From positions 8,062-72,061 of the forward strand of contig CBFHJA010000021.1 of assembly GCA_965656085.1 (NCBI GenBank): 64,000 nucleotides of DNA, written 5' to 3'. The notes under the pieces were generated by a model, which searched no databases, was not told the DNA's origin, and saw nothing but the letters and a program-made list of their open reading frames with translations. This DNA comes from Aliishimia sp965656085 (GTDB lineage Bacteria; Pseudomonadota; Alphaproteobacteria; Rhodobacterales; Rhodobacteraceae). Both the position numbers and the translations under genes were made by a program. Numbering within the stretch: the first letter of the stretch is position 1; every line of letters starts with the position of its first letter. This document shows positions 49,316 to 57,455 of this stretch, piece after piece.

Positions 49316-51403
49316 ATGAGCAAATGGGATTATGACGGGCCGATCCTTGAGATCGACAAGCTGTCCATCTCCTTCTTCACCCGGCTGCGGGAAATTCCCG
49401 CCGTGATGGACTTCTCCGTGACCGTCCAGCCCGGCGAGGCGGTCGGCCTCGTGGGCGAGAGTGGCTGCGGCAAATCCACCGTCGCGCTCGGGGTCATGCA
49501 GGACCTCGGCAAGAACGGCGCGATCGTCGGCGGGACAATCAAGTTCAAGGGCCGCGATCTGGGCCAGATGACCATGGAAGAGCTGCGCGACATTCGCGGC
49601 TCGGAAATCGCAATGATCTATCAGGAACCCATGGCCTCGCTGAACCCCGCGATGAAGATCGGGCGGCAACTCATGGAAGTGCCGATGATCCACGCGGGCA
49701 TGACCGAAAAGGAAGCCTATGAGCGCGCCTTGCAGGTTGTGACGGATGTGAAACTGCCCGACCCCAAGCGGATGCTCGACAGCTACCCGCACCAGCTTTC
49801 AGGCGGCCAGCAACAGCGCATCGTGATCGCCATGGCGCTGATGTCCGAGCCATCGCTCTTGATCCTCGACGAGCCCACCACCGCGCTCGACGTGACCGTG
49901 GAAGCCGCCGTCGTGGAACTGGTCAAGGATCTGGGCAAGAAATACGGCACCTCGATGCTGTTCATCTCGCACAATCTCGGCCTCGTGCTGGAGACCTGTG
50001 ACCGCATCTGCGTGATGTATTCCGGCGAGGCGGTGGAGCGCGGCTCCATCGAGCAAGTCTTCGACGAGATGCAGCACCCCTACACGCAGGCTCTCTTCCG
50101 CTCGATCCCCCTGCCCGGCGCCGACAAGAACGCGCGCCCGCTGGTGGCGATCCCCGGCAACTTCCCCCTGCCCCATGAGCGCCCACAGGGCTGCAATTTC
50201 GGCCCGCGCTGCGACTATTTCGAGGCTGGGCGCTGCGATGTGGCCGAGGGGATCAAGATGGCCCCCGCCAATGAGGACGGCTCCCACGAGACCCGCTGCG
50301 TGAAATTCGACGAGATCGACTGGAACGCCCCGATGCAGCTTGCCGAGACCAAGACCAAGGGCGAGATCGGCAAGGTCGTCCTGAAGATGGACAACCTCAA
50401 GAAATACTATGAGGTGGCCGCCAATGCGCTGTTCGGCGGCGGCGAGACCAAGGTCGTGAAGGCCAACGAGACGCTGAGTTTCGAGGCCCACGAATCCGAG
50501 ACCCTCGCCATCGTTGGCGAGTCCGGCTGCGGCAAATCCACCTTCGCCAAGGTGCTGATGGGGCTGGAGACCGCCACCGAGGGGGAGATCCTGCTCGACA
50601 ACAAATCCATCGGCGATGTGCCCATCGAGGCCCGCGACACCAAGACCGTGGCCGATATCCAGATGGTGTTCCAGAACCCGTTCGACACGCTGAACCCCTC
50701 GATGACCGTGGGCCGCCAGATCATCCGCGCTTTGGAGATCTTCAAGGTCGGGAACTCTGAGGCCGAGCGCCGCCAGCGCATGCTGGAGCTGCTGGACCTC
50801 GTGAAACTCCCCCGCGCCTTCGCCGACCGGATGCCGCGCCAGCTGTCGGGCGGGCAGAAACAGCGGGTCGGCATCGCGCGGGCCTTTGCCGGGGATGCGC
50901 GCATCGTGGTGGCCGATGAGCCGGTCTCCGCGCTCGACGTGTCGGTGCAGGCGGCGGTGACGGACCTGCTGATGGAAATCCAGCGCGAGCACAAAACCAC
51001 GCTGCTGTTCATCTCCCATGACCTGTCGATCGTGCGCTATCTGTCGGACCGCGTGATGGTGATGTATCTTGGCCATGTGGTCGAACTGGGCAGCACCGAT
51101 CAGGTGTTCTCGCCGCCCTATCACCCCTACACCGAAGCGCTTTTGTCGGCGGTGCCGATCGCGGATACCTCCGTCGAGAAAGAGCATATCGTGCTCGAAG
51201 GCGACATCCCCTCGGCGATGAGCCCGCCCCCGGGCTGCCCGTTCCAGACCCGCTGCCGCTGGAAATCCAAGGTCGCGGGCAATCTGTGCGAAACAGAAGT
51301 GCCCCCGGTCCGGATGCTGGCCGAAGGCCACCAGATCAAATGCCACTTGCCGGACGAGGACCTCAACCACATGACCCCGGTGATCAAGATCGCTGCGGAA
51401 TAG
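49316..51403 (+). CDS. Double ABC transporter ATPase, DppD-DppF fusion
   Basis: A 695-residue protein with two complete ABC domains. Domain 1: Walker A GESGCGKSTVA, signature LSGGQQQR, Walker B LLILDEPTTALD. Domain 2: GESGCGKSTFA, LSGGQKQR, VVADEPVSALD. Each is followed by the oligopeptide-transporter C-terminal segment (HPYTQALFRSIPLPG; HPYTEALLSAVPIAD) with Cys motifs (CNFGPRCDY; CPFQTRCRW) that can hold an Fe-S cluster in relatives. It energises the two permeases upstream. A good AGGAGAGAAAA ribosome site precedes the ATG. Confidence 0.95.
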   Translation: MSKWDYDGPILEIDKLSISFFTRLREIPAVMDFSVTVQPGEAVGLVGESGCGKSTVALGVMQDLGKNGAIVGGTIKFKGRDLGQMTMEELRDIRGSEIAMIYQEPMASLNPAMKIGRQLMEVPMIHAGMTEKEAYERALQVVTDVKLPDPKRMLDSYPHQLSGGQQQRIVIAMALMSEPSLLILDEPTTALDVTVEAAVVELVKDLGKKYGTSMLFISHNLGLVLETCDRICVMYSGEAVERGSIEQVFDEMQHPYTQALFRSIPLPGADKNARPLVAIPGNFPLPHERPQGCNFGPRCDYFEAGRCDVAEGIKMAPANEDGSHETRCVKFDEIDWNAPMQLAETKTKGEIGKVVLKMDNLKKYYEVAANALFGGGETKVVKANETLSFEAHESETLAIVGESGCGKSTFAKVLMGLETATEGEILLDNKSIGDVPIEARDTKTVADIQMVFQNPFDTLNPSMTVGRQIIRALEIFKVGNSEAERRQRMLELLDLVKLPRAFADRMPRQLSGGQKQRVGIARAFAGDARIVVADEPVSALDVSVQAAVTDLLMEIQREHKTTLLFISHDLSIVRYLSDRVMVMYLGHVVELGSTDQVFSPPYHPYTEALLSAVPIADTSVEKEHIVLEGDIPSAMSPPPGCPFQTRCRWKSKVAGNLCETEVPPVRMLAEGHQIKCHLPDEDLNHMTPVIKIAAE

Positions 51404-51535
51404 ACTGTCGCCAGAATACAGCCCCCCCTCGCGCGCCGGTTGAAACATCCTCCGGCGTGCATTTTTTTATTGATGGACAAGTCGAGACCCCGTTATTCTG
51501 CAGTCAACAGGAAATATCTACGACTGAAATTGAGA

Positions 51536-52198
51536 ATGAAGACACTGACACGCAACGCTCTCGCCGCCCTTGCATTTTTGATCGCCGTGCCGGCCTCTGC
51601 CGCTCCCATTACATATGCGGTGGACGTCGAATACAACGCCACTGATTTCTTCTGCGTCGGGTGCGGCGGTGCGAATACGATCTACCCCAACTATGGCGGG
51701 ACGCTGAATGGCACTTTGACGGTTGATGCAGATCTGGCCGGAGCCGACCGTATCTTGTCATACAACCTCACGGGGTTTGTGCCGGAAGATCCTGTGGACT
51801 ACATCTACGGTCCCGACCGCAGTTTCAATTATACATACGACTCCACAGCGTCCGGTTTCACCCTCACTAACTCAAGTGGTGACAATTTCTATATCTGGAA
51901 CACCTCTGATCTGGCCGACAATGGGACCGGGTGGAACTCTTATCTGTATTTCAACATTCTCGGTGGACTTGGCACCGAATCCTTGGACGCGGAGTTCACG
52001 GAAGTGATCCACCTGCGCGGCATTGCCGGTTTTGACGCCTTTTACAATTTCACAATCTACAGGAATGACCGCCGCGCTCGGAACATGAACCAGCAAGAAA
52101 CCATCTCACCTGCAGCCGTCCCGCTGCCCGCCGGTGCGGCGCTTCTGCTGACGGGGCTTGCCGGGATGGGCCTTGCACGACGGGCGCGTCGGGGCTGA
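51536..52198 (+). CDS. VPLPA-CTERM sorting-domain protein
   Basis: A 220-residue secreted protein. Signal peptide MKTLTRNALAALAFLIAVPASA; a middle part rich in Asn, Tyr and Gly (NATDFFCVGCGGANTIYPNY, beta-rich by eye); and a C-terminal VPLPAGAALLLTGLAGMGLA with basic tail RRARRG, the VPLPA-CTERM signal recognised by an exosortase. Such proteins are processed at the membrane and often belong to extracellular matrix. No exosortase or polysaccharide genes are nearby. Function otherwise unknown. Confidence 0.85.
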   Translation: MKTLTRNALAALAFLIAVPASAAPITYAVDVEYNATDFFCVGCGGANTIYPNYGGTLNGTLTVDADLAGADRILSYNLTGFVPEDPVDYIYGPDRSFNYTYDSTASGFTLTNSSGDNFYIWNTSDLADNGTGWNSYLYFNILGGLGTESLDAEFTEVIHLRGIAGFDAFYNFTIYRNDRRARNMNQQETISPAAVPLPAGAALLLTGLAGMGLARRARRG

Positions 52199-52225
52199 AG
52201 TCCATCACGCGGCCGCGTGTCAGCC
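52193..52225 (+). terminator. Hairpin at the end of the VPLPA-CTERM gene
   Basis: GGCTGA (containing the stop) pairs with TCAGCC, around the perfect 14-bp palindrome CACGCGGCCGCGTG (52206-52219). No T-tract follows. Confidence 0.4.
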
Positions 52226-52476
52226 TTCTGAGGACTTTGCATATCAGACGGCCAAAGTGAACTTTGTCATCCACCTTCTATGTCGGTGACGACAGGCCCG
52301 AACCTGACTCCAGCGTCGGGGCGCTCTGGCACAGCCCGCCAAGCCTAAAAGATAATCATCTCCCCTTGCAGCCTGCGGCGATTGGACAGCCTGCCGGAAA
52401 TGCGCCTTGCCCGCGGCGCGGGTGGCCGATAGGGCGGCGGTCTGAACACGGATCGCTGCCAGACACGCGTTAGGAC
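52226..52476. other. Intergenic region, nothing recognised
   Basis: About 250 bp before the transglutaminase-like gene with no convincing gene, repeat or promoter that I can point to. Confidence 0.5.
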
Positions 52477-53301
52477 ATGCCCATGGAACCGAACCTCCGA
52501 CTGAACATCGGTTGCCGCCTGAGCTACCGGCTCTTTGCCCCGACGCCGATGATCCTGCTGCTGAACGTGCATTACTCACGCGCCAGCGATCTGGAACAGC
52601 CCGACTTGCTGACGGTCGATCCGGTGGTCCCGATTGAGGCCTACCGCGACGGCTTCGGCAACTGGTGCACCCGTCTGGTTGCGCCCGAAGGGCTGTTCAC
52701 CGTGTCCACGGATGGGGTGATCCGCGTCGATGGCCTGCCCGATCCCGTCGACACGAACGCGGTGCAGATGCCCGTGGAACACCTGCCCAGCGACGTGATG
52801 AGCTACCTGCTGCCGAGCCGCTACTGCGAATCCGACATGCTGATGGATTTCGCCTGGTCCACCTTCGGCAATGGCCCGACCGGCTGGCAGCGCGTACAGG
52901 CGGTGTGCGATTTCGTCCACAACTCGGTGCGGTTCAGCTATCCCGACGCGCGCCCGACGCGCACCGCCGCCGAGACCCTGCGCGAAGGCGTGGGCGTGTG
53001 CCGGGACTTCACCCATCTCGCCGTCGCGCTGTGCCGCGCGCTCAACATCCCGACCCGCTATTGCACCGGCTATATCAGCGATGTCGGCATGCCCCTGCCC
53101 TATGACGAGCAGGATTTCTGCGCATGGATGCAGTGTTACCTCGATGGCCGCTGGTGGACCTTCGATCCGCGCAACAACCGCCCCCGCGCGGGCCGCGTGC
53201 TGATCGCAGAGGGGCGCGACGCTGCCGATGTGCCCCTGACCCACACCTTTGGCCGTCATGACCTGACCGAGTTCAAGGTCTGGGTAAACGCGTTGGACTG
53301 A
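52477..53301 (+). CDS. Transglutaminase-like cysteine-fold protein
   Basis: A 274-residue protein with an N-terminal bacterial transglutaminase-like beta domain (LRLNIGCRLSYRLF) and the papain-like core. The nucleophile is Cys175 in EGVGVCRDFTHLAVALCRAL and the acid Asp230 in WWTFDPRNN. The usual His, in a DFHAWxE motif, is replaced: DFCAWMQCY has Cys215. The protein may thus lack classical catalysis, use another base, or belong to a subfamily where this position varies. An alternative ATG lies two codons later. It stands 57 bp before the TPR gene. Confidence 0.85.
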   Translation: MPMEPNLRLNIGCRLSYRLFAPTPMILLLNVHYSRASDLEQPDLLTVDPVVPIEAYRDGFGNWCTRLVAPEGLFTVSTDGVIRVDGLPDPVDTNAVQMPVEHLPSDVMSYLLPSRYCESDMLMDFAWSTFGNGPTGWQRVQAVCDFVHNSVRFSYPDARPTRTAAETLREGVGVCRDFTHLAVALCRALNIPTRYCTGYISDVGMPLPYDEQDFCAWMQCYLDGRWWTFDPRNNRPRAGRVLIAEGRDAADVPLTHTFGRHDLTEFKVWVNALD

Positions 53302-53358
53302 CGCGCCCGGGCCCATGAAACGCTTGCCGCAGACGCCCGCCTGCCGCACACTCTACCC

Positions 53359-54987
53359 ATGACCTACCCGTTCGATCTTGGCCGCTACACGCGCCCCGCC
53401 TCCGCAACCCCCGACGCGCAACTCTGGTGCGACCGGGGCATGGTCTGGCTCTTTGGCTACAATCACGAAGAAGCCATCGCCTGTTTCGAACGCGCGCTCG
53501 GCGCCGATCCGGCCTGCGCGCTGGCGCAATGGGGCATCGCCTATGCCATCGGACCCAATTACAACAAGCCGTGGGAAGTCTTCACCGAGGACGAGAAGGC
53601 CCCCGCTCTGGCCCGCGCCCATGCCGCGCTGAAAGCGGGCGCGGCGGCCGCCCTCGTAGGCAGCCCCGAGGCCGCGCTGATCGCCGCGCTGGCGGGCCGC
53701 TACCCTACGGATCCCGCCATCGAAGATTTCGACCCCTTCAATGATGCGTTTTCCGCAGCCATGCGTCCGGTCTATGCGGCCCACCCGCACGACCTCGATA
53801 TCGCCTTCGTCTTCGCCGAAAGCCTGATGAACCGCACCCCGTGGCAGCTGTGGCATTTCTGGTCCGGAAAGGTGAACGAACAGGCCTCCACGACCGAGGC
53901 CCGCGCGGTGCTGGAGACCGCGTTCGAGCGGCCCGAGGCGTGGGACCATCCGGGCCTTTTGCATATGTATATCCACCTCATGGAGATGAGCCCGCATCCC
54001 GAACTGGCGCTGCGCCAAGGCGACCGCCTGACGGGCCTCGTGCCGGACGCGGGCCATCTGGTGCATATGGCCACCCATATCGACGTGCTCTGCGGCGACT
54101 ACCAGAATGTCGTGGACCGCAACCTCGCCGCCGCCGAAGTGGATGACCGCTTCAAGGCCTATGCGGGCGGGGCGAATTTCTACGCGCTCTACCGCATCCA
54201 CAACCTGCATTTCGCACTCTACGGCGCGATGTTCCTCGCCCAGAAACAGGCCGCGCTCGACATCGCGGACCGGCTGCGCGCCGAGGTGCCCGACGAGGTG
54301 GTGCGGGTCTATCCCGACCTCTTCGAGACCTTCGTGGCCTCCAAACCCCATGTGCTGATCCGCTTCGGCATGTGGTCCGAGATCCTCGACGAAGAGATCC
54401 CCGAAGACACCGAGCTTTACGCGGTCACGCACGCCCTGTTCCTCTACGCCCGCGCGGTGGCGCTGGCCAATCTGGGCCGCGATGCCGAGGCCCGCGCCGA
54501 GGCGGCCAAGTTCGCGCAAGCCTTCGCCGCGATTCCCGACACCCGCTACCTGTTCCAAAACAAGGCGATCGACGTGCTGGAGATTCCGGCGGCGATGATG
54601 TGGGGCGAGATCGAGTTCAAATCCGGCAACCAGACCAAGGGCTTGGCGCATCTGGCGGAAGCGGTGCGGCGCGATGATTCCCTGCTCTACGAGGAACCTT
54701 GGGCGTGGCCACAGCCGACGCGGCACGCGCTCGGGGCGCTGCTCATGGAGGCCGGGGCCTATGACGAGGCCGAGGCGGTGTACCGCGCCGATCTGGGGCT
54801 TGATGCCACCCTGCCCCGGCCCTGCCAGAACCCGCGCAATGTCTGGGCGCTGCACGGGCTGCATGAGTGCCTGACAAGGCGCGGCGAGAGCGTGGAGCGC
54901 GTGCATATCAAGCTGCTGCTCGATCAGGCGCTGGCGCGGGCCGATATCCCGATTGCCGCCTCCTGCGCCTGCCGCAAGGTCGCCTGA
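53359..54987 (+). CDS. Tetratricopeptide-repeat protein
   Basis: A 542-residue cytoplasmic TPR protein. Repeats are visible at RGMVWLFGYNHEEAIACFERALGADPACALAQWGIA, LFLYARAVALANLGRDAEARAEAAKF and ALGALLMEAGAYDEAEAVYRADL. Conserved His-rich segments (HMYIHLMEMSPHPELA; GHLVHMATHIDVLCGDY) resemble TTC38-like proteins. It ends in ASCACRKVA with two Cys. No enzymatic role is known to me; it may scaffold protein complexes. Confidence 0.82.
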   Translation: MTYPFDLGRYTRPASATPDAQLWCDRGMVWLFGYNHEEAIACFERALGADPACALAQWGIAYAIGPNYNKPWEVFTEDEKAPALARAHAALKAGAAAALVGSPEAALIAALAGRYPTDPAIEDFDPFNDAFSAAMRPVYAAHPHDLDIAFVFAESLMNRTPWQLWHFWSGKVNEQASTTEARAVLETAFERPEAWDHPGLLHMYIHLMEMSPHPELALRQGDRLTGLVPDAGHLVHMATHIDVLCGDYQNVVDRNLAAAEVDDRFKAYAGGANFYALYRIHNLHFALYGAMFLAQKQAALDIADRLRAEVPDEVVRVYPDLFETFVASKPHVLIRFGMWSEILDEEIPEDTELYAVTHALFLYARAVALANLGRDAEARAEAAKFAQAFAAIPDTRYLFQNKAIDVLEIPAAMMWGEIEFKSGNQTKGLAHLAEAVRRDDSLLYEEPWAWPQPTRHALGALLMEAGAYDEAEAVYRADLGLDATLPRPCQNPRNVWALHGLHECLTRRGESVERVHIKLLLDQALARADIPIAASCACRKVA

Positions 54988-54990
54988 GCG

Positions 54991-55455
54991 TCAGCCCGGC
55001 AGGCCATTGACCAGCGCGGCCAGCGCCGCCGGGTCGGCAATCTCATAGGCGTGCTGGGCGACCAGCCCCGCCGCACCGGCAAAGCCGAAGGCGTGGACCC
55101 GGGTGCCGATCCGGTGGCGCAGGAGGACCGCGAGCAGGAACGTGCAGGCGATCAGCGCAAGGCAGGCAAGCGCGGCGACCAGTTCGGGATGGGATTGCGC
55201 AAGACTGGGCAGCGCCTCCCGGCTCTGGGCCAGTGTGCTGAGATCGTCAGGGGCGAGATGGGCCTTGGCATAGGACAGGGCCGCAAACCCCGACACGGCA
55301 CTCACCAGCATGATGCCGAGCGGAACCTCCCGGGCCCCTGTGTCGATCCGCGTGTGCCGCAACTCGCCCGCACCGGCGAGAAAATCGAGCTTCGCGCCGC
55401 GCTTTTGCCGTTTGTTGATCCGGGTCAACCTGTTGGTGAAGACTTGATCTGCCAT
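54991..55455 (-). CDS. Membrane protein of unknown function
   Basis: A 154-residue protein: basic N-terminus (MADQVFTNRLTRINKRQKRG), then two hydrophobic stretches (VPLGIMLVSAVSGFAALSYA; LVAALACLALIACTFLLAVLL) and a glycine-rich end. The ATG at 55455 is preferred over an upstream in-frame one in unconserved sequence. I recognise no domain. It is convergent with the TPR gene (3 bp between stops). Confidence 0.65.
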   Translation of the reverse strand: MADQVFTNRLTRINKRQKRGAKLDFLAGAGELRHTRIDTGAREVPLGIMLVSAVSGFAALSYAKAHLAPDDLSTLAQSREALPSLAQSHPELVAALACLALIACTFLLAVLLRHRIGTRVHAFGFAGAAGLVAQHAYEIADPAALAALVNGLPG

Positions 55456-55542
55456 GTCCTGTGCCTGATCGGGATGTGTGGATCGCGAAAGGCTGACACA
55501 GGAAGGCGGCAGCAATATGGCATCCCGCGCGTCCGCCGCCTG

Positions 55543-55788
55543 TCAGGTCCGATCCCCCCGCGCCACACGCGCATAGACCCCTTCGGGCAGGTCGAGCGCC
55601 GCCGCCAGATCGCGCACCTGCTCGGGCGACAGCGTGATTTTCTGCACCCGATCGGTGCGCGCATCATATTGCTCGACGGTGATACATTCCTCGAAAGCCT
55701 GCACGATCACATCCTCCTGCAGCGGCGCGCGGCCCTCGTCCACGAGCGTGATCACGGTGGCGTCGAATTCGTGTTCGATGGTGAACAT
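55543..55788 (-). CDS. Small conserved hypothetical protein, 81 residues
   Basis: An acidic 81-residue soluble protein (MFTIEHEFDATVITLVDEGR, PLQEDVIVQAFEECITVEQY, LSPEQVRDLAAALDLPEGVY). The start follows GGAGCCCGGCCCC. The mixed alpha/beta pattern is protein-like and codon use fits the neighbours, but I recognise no family. It precedes the membrane-protein gene on the same strand by 87 bp. Confidence 0.6.
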   Translation of the reverse strand: MFTIEHEFDATVITLVDEGRAPLQEDVIVQAFEECITVEQYDARTDRVQKITLSPEQVRDLAAALDLPEGVYARVARGDRT

Positions 55789-55946
55789 GGGGCCGGGCTC
55801 CTTTTGGTCGTCCTGTGCGCCACCCTGCCGGAAGCCGCAGCGGGTGCAACCGCTTTGCACGGCGCCACACGGTTTGGTGTTTGGAACTGGAAGGCGGCGG
55901 CGTATATGATACGTTTCCGCACGGATCGACACAGGACAAATGCCCC

Positions 55947-56681
55947 ATGTCTCGCCTTCTTGCCTCGCTTGGCCTTGCCCTTGCCCTGACCGGCCTGACC
56001 GCCTGCGATACCGTCGTGGTCGACAGCGGCCCCGCCCCGCGCGCGCCCCAGCCCCAGCAGATCGCCAGCACGCCCGGCGGCACGCTCGGCCCCCGGCAGG
56101 CGCAGCGCGCCTTCGTGGCCGTCAAGGCCCGCGTCGAGCCGGTGGCCGAGCGCGAATGCCGAGCGCGCACCCGCAACATGAATTGCGATTTCCGCATCCT
56201 CGTGGATGACCGCCCCGGCCAGCAACCCAACGCATTCCAGACCCTCGACAAGAATGGCCGCCCGCTTCTGGTGTTCACCCAGAGCCTGCTCGAAGGCGCG
56301 CGCAATGCCGACGAGATCGCCTTCGTGATGGGCCATGAGGCGGCGCATCACATTCAGGGCCACCTGATGCGCGCCCAGCAGAACGCGGCTTCGGTGGCGG
56401 TGATCTTCGCGGGGCTGGCGACCTTGTCGGGCGGCGATCCCAACGTGATCGAGGAAGCGGCCAATATCGGCGGCTTTGTCGGGGCGCGCAGCTATTCCAA
56501 GGAATACGAGCTGGAGGCAGACCAGCTTGGCACGATCCTGACGCTCAAATCGGGCTTTGACCCGGTGCGCGGCGCGGCCTATTTCACCCGCATTCCCGAT
56601 CCCGGCAACCGCTTTCTCGGAACCCACCCGCCCAACGCGCAGCGCATCGAAATCGTGCGCCGCACCGCGGCACGGTTCTGA
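55947..56681 (+). CDS. M48-family metalloprotease, lipoprotein
   Basis: A 244-residue predicted outer- or periplasm-facing lipoprotein. The signal peptide ends in the lipobox LTAC (Cys20). The zinc motif HEAAH is at residues 130-134 (FVMGHEAAHHIQGH), with the third-ligand Glu in YELEADQLG; THPPNAQRIE ends the domain. This matches the Oma1/LoiP/BepA-like branch of M48, which degrades misfolded envelope proteins. No TPR tail is present, unlike BepA. The YigZ gene follows 22 bp later. Confidence 0.9.
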   Translation: MSRLLASLGLALALTGLTACDTVVVDSGPAPRAPQPQQIASTPGGTLGPRQAQRAFVAVKARVEPVAERECRARTRNMNCDFRILVDDRPGQQPNAFQTLDKNGRPLLVFTQSLLEGARNADEIAFVMGHEAAHHIQGHLMRAQQNAASVAVIFAGLATLSGGDPNVIEEAANIGGFVGARSYSKEYELEADQLGTILTLKSGFDPVRGAAYFTRIPDPGNRFLGTHPPNAQRIEIVRRTAARF

Positions 56682-56703
56682 GCCCCCGCTGCGCCGGTTC
56701 GCG

Positions 56704-57063
56704 ATGCACAAACTTGGCCAGATCGTCACCGACCGCGGCTCGAAATACGCCGTGTCGGGCTGCCCGGTGACGAGCCGCGCGGAGATCGACGCCGCGCTGA
56801 AGGCCCTCAAGCGCGCGCGGGCCTATGCCAAGGCGACGCATAATTCATGGGGCGCACATCTGAGCGAGGGCGGACCGATCAAAGGCGATGACGGCGAGGG
56901 CGGCGCAGGCATGGTGATCCTGCGGATGTTGGAGCGCGCCGGGCTCAGCGACCACCTGATCGTGGTCACGCGCTGGTATGGCGGCAAACACTTGGGCGGC
57001 GACCGCTTCCGCCACATCCAGACCTGCGTGGACGCGTACCTCGCCGAAACGGGCCTCGGCTGA
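56704..57063 (+). CDS. YigZ/IMPACT N-terminal-domain protein
   Basis: A 119-residue protein of the UPF0029/IMPACT family: SKYAVSGCPVTSRAEIDAAL, KATHNSWGAHL, GDDGEGGAGMVILRML and VVTRWYGGKHLGGDRFRHI. It lacks the second domain of E. coli YigZ (about 200 residues) and the ligand residues of GEPSGTAG are altered to GEGGAGM. Such short forms occur in Rhodobacterales, so this is probably complete. Function unclear; the eukaryotic relative modulates translation control. Confidence 0.82.
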   Translation: MHKLGQIVTDRGSKYAVSGCPVTSRAEIDAALKALKRARAYAKATHNSWGAHLSEGGPIKGDDGEGGAGMVILRMLERAGLSDHLIVVTRWYGGKHLGGDRFRHIQTCVDAYLAETGLG

Positions 57064-57112
57064 AGCGGTTCCGCCTTCGCCCAGCCCGCGCTGGCGGCTG
57101 ACGGCCCGTCGT

Positions 57113-57182
57113 CCATTGGTTCTCGAACCAATGGCGCCCCAAAAGACGACCCCCCGTGGATATTTTCAGCCAAAGGAAAACC
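57113..57182 (-). repeat. Mosaic intergenic repeat R6 with hairpin
   Basis: CCATTGGTTC-TC-GAACCAATGG is a perfect 10-bp stem (57113-57134); the inverted motif GGATATTTTCAGCCAAAGGA + AAAC follows at 57158-57182. On the minus strand this is the same order as R4: motif, GC stretch, hairpin. It lies between the convergent YigZ-like and DCC genes. Confidence 0.7.
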
Positions 57183-57237
57183 GGGGCTCAGGACCCGGCA
57201 GATGGGCGTGGGACGCTTTTTCGGCAGCGATGTATCG

Positions 57238-57257
57238 GGTGGGCACTACGGCCCACC
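57238..57257. repeat. GGTGGGC-GCCCACC palindromic repeat, copy 2
   Basis: GGTGGGC, ACTACG, GCCCACC: the same short inverted repeat as at 1847 and 59391 with a different centre. It abuts the GTTAAC/CCATAC element copy B. Confidence 0.55.
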
Positions 57258-57263
57258 AAAAAG

Positions 57264-57455
57264 GTTAACGCTGCCCCACCGCACGCGGCCTTAACCGGCG
57301 AACGAATCAAAAACGAGCCATACAGGTGCCATACGCTTTGCCATACGCATAGCCATACGCCTGCCACACCTTGTTTTTATGGCGTTAACGTCTGAAATCA
57401 CGTTTTTCGTGAACACGGCAGCGCGCGGGCGTTCGCCCCGTTAACCTTTCGCCCC
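57264..57455 (+). repeat. GTTAAC/CCATAC intergenic element, copy B
   Basis: The blocks match copy A in order: GTTAACGC-GCCCCACCG-ACGC; CCTTAACC; GAACGAATC; five units of CCATACG or a variant (57317-57368) spaced 11-12 bp; ACCTTGTTTT; GGCGTTAAC; and GCGCGCG with CCCCGTTAACCTTT. GTTAAC begins at 57264, 57384 and 57440, nearly the same spacing as copy A. The last GTTAACC overlaps the stop codon of the minus-strand DCC gene. Function unknown; it resembles a multi-site binding array. Confidence 0.75.

Noticed and set aside
47596..49323. 575-codon minus-strand frame over the second permease
   Set aside because: Polar, repetitive translation rich in His, Gln and Asp typical of antisense of membrane proteins.
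49799..51448. 549-codon minus-strand frame over the double ATPase
   Set aside because: Antisense shadow; the plus strand has both ABC domains intact.
53353..54906. 517-codon minus-strand frame over the TPR gene
   Set aside because: Antisense shadow with no recognisable domain.
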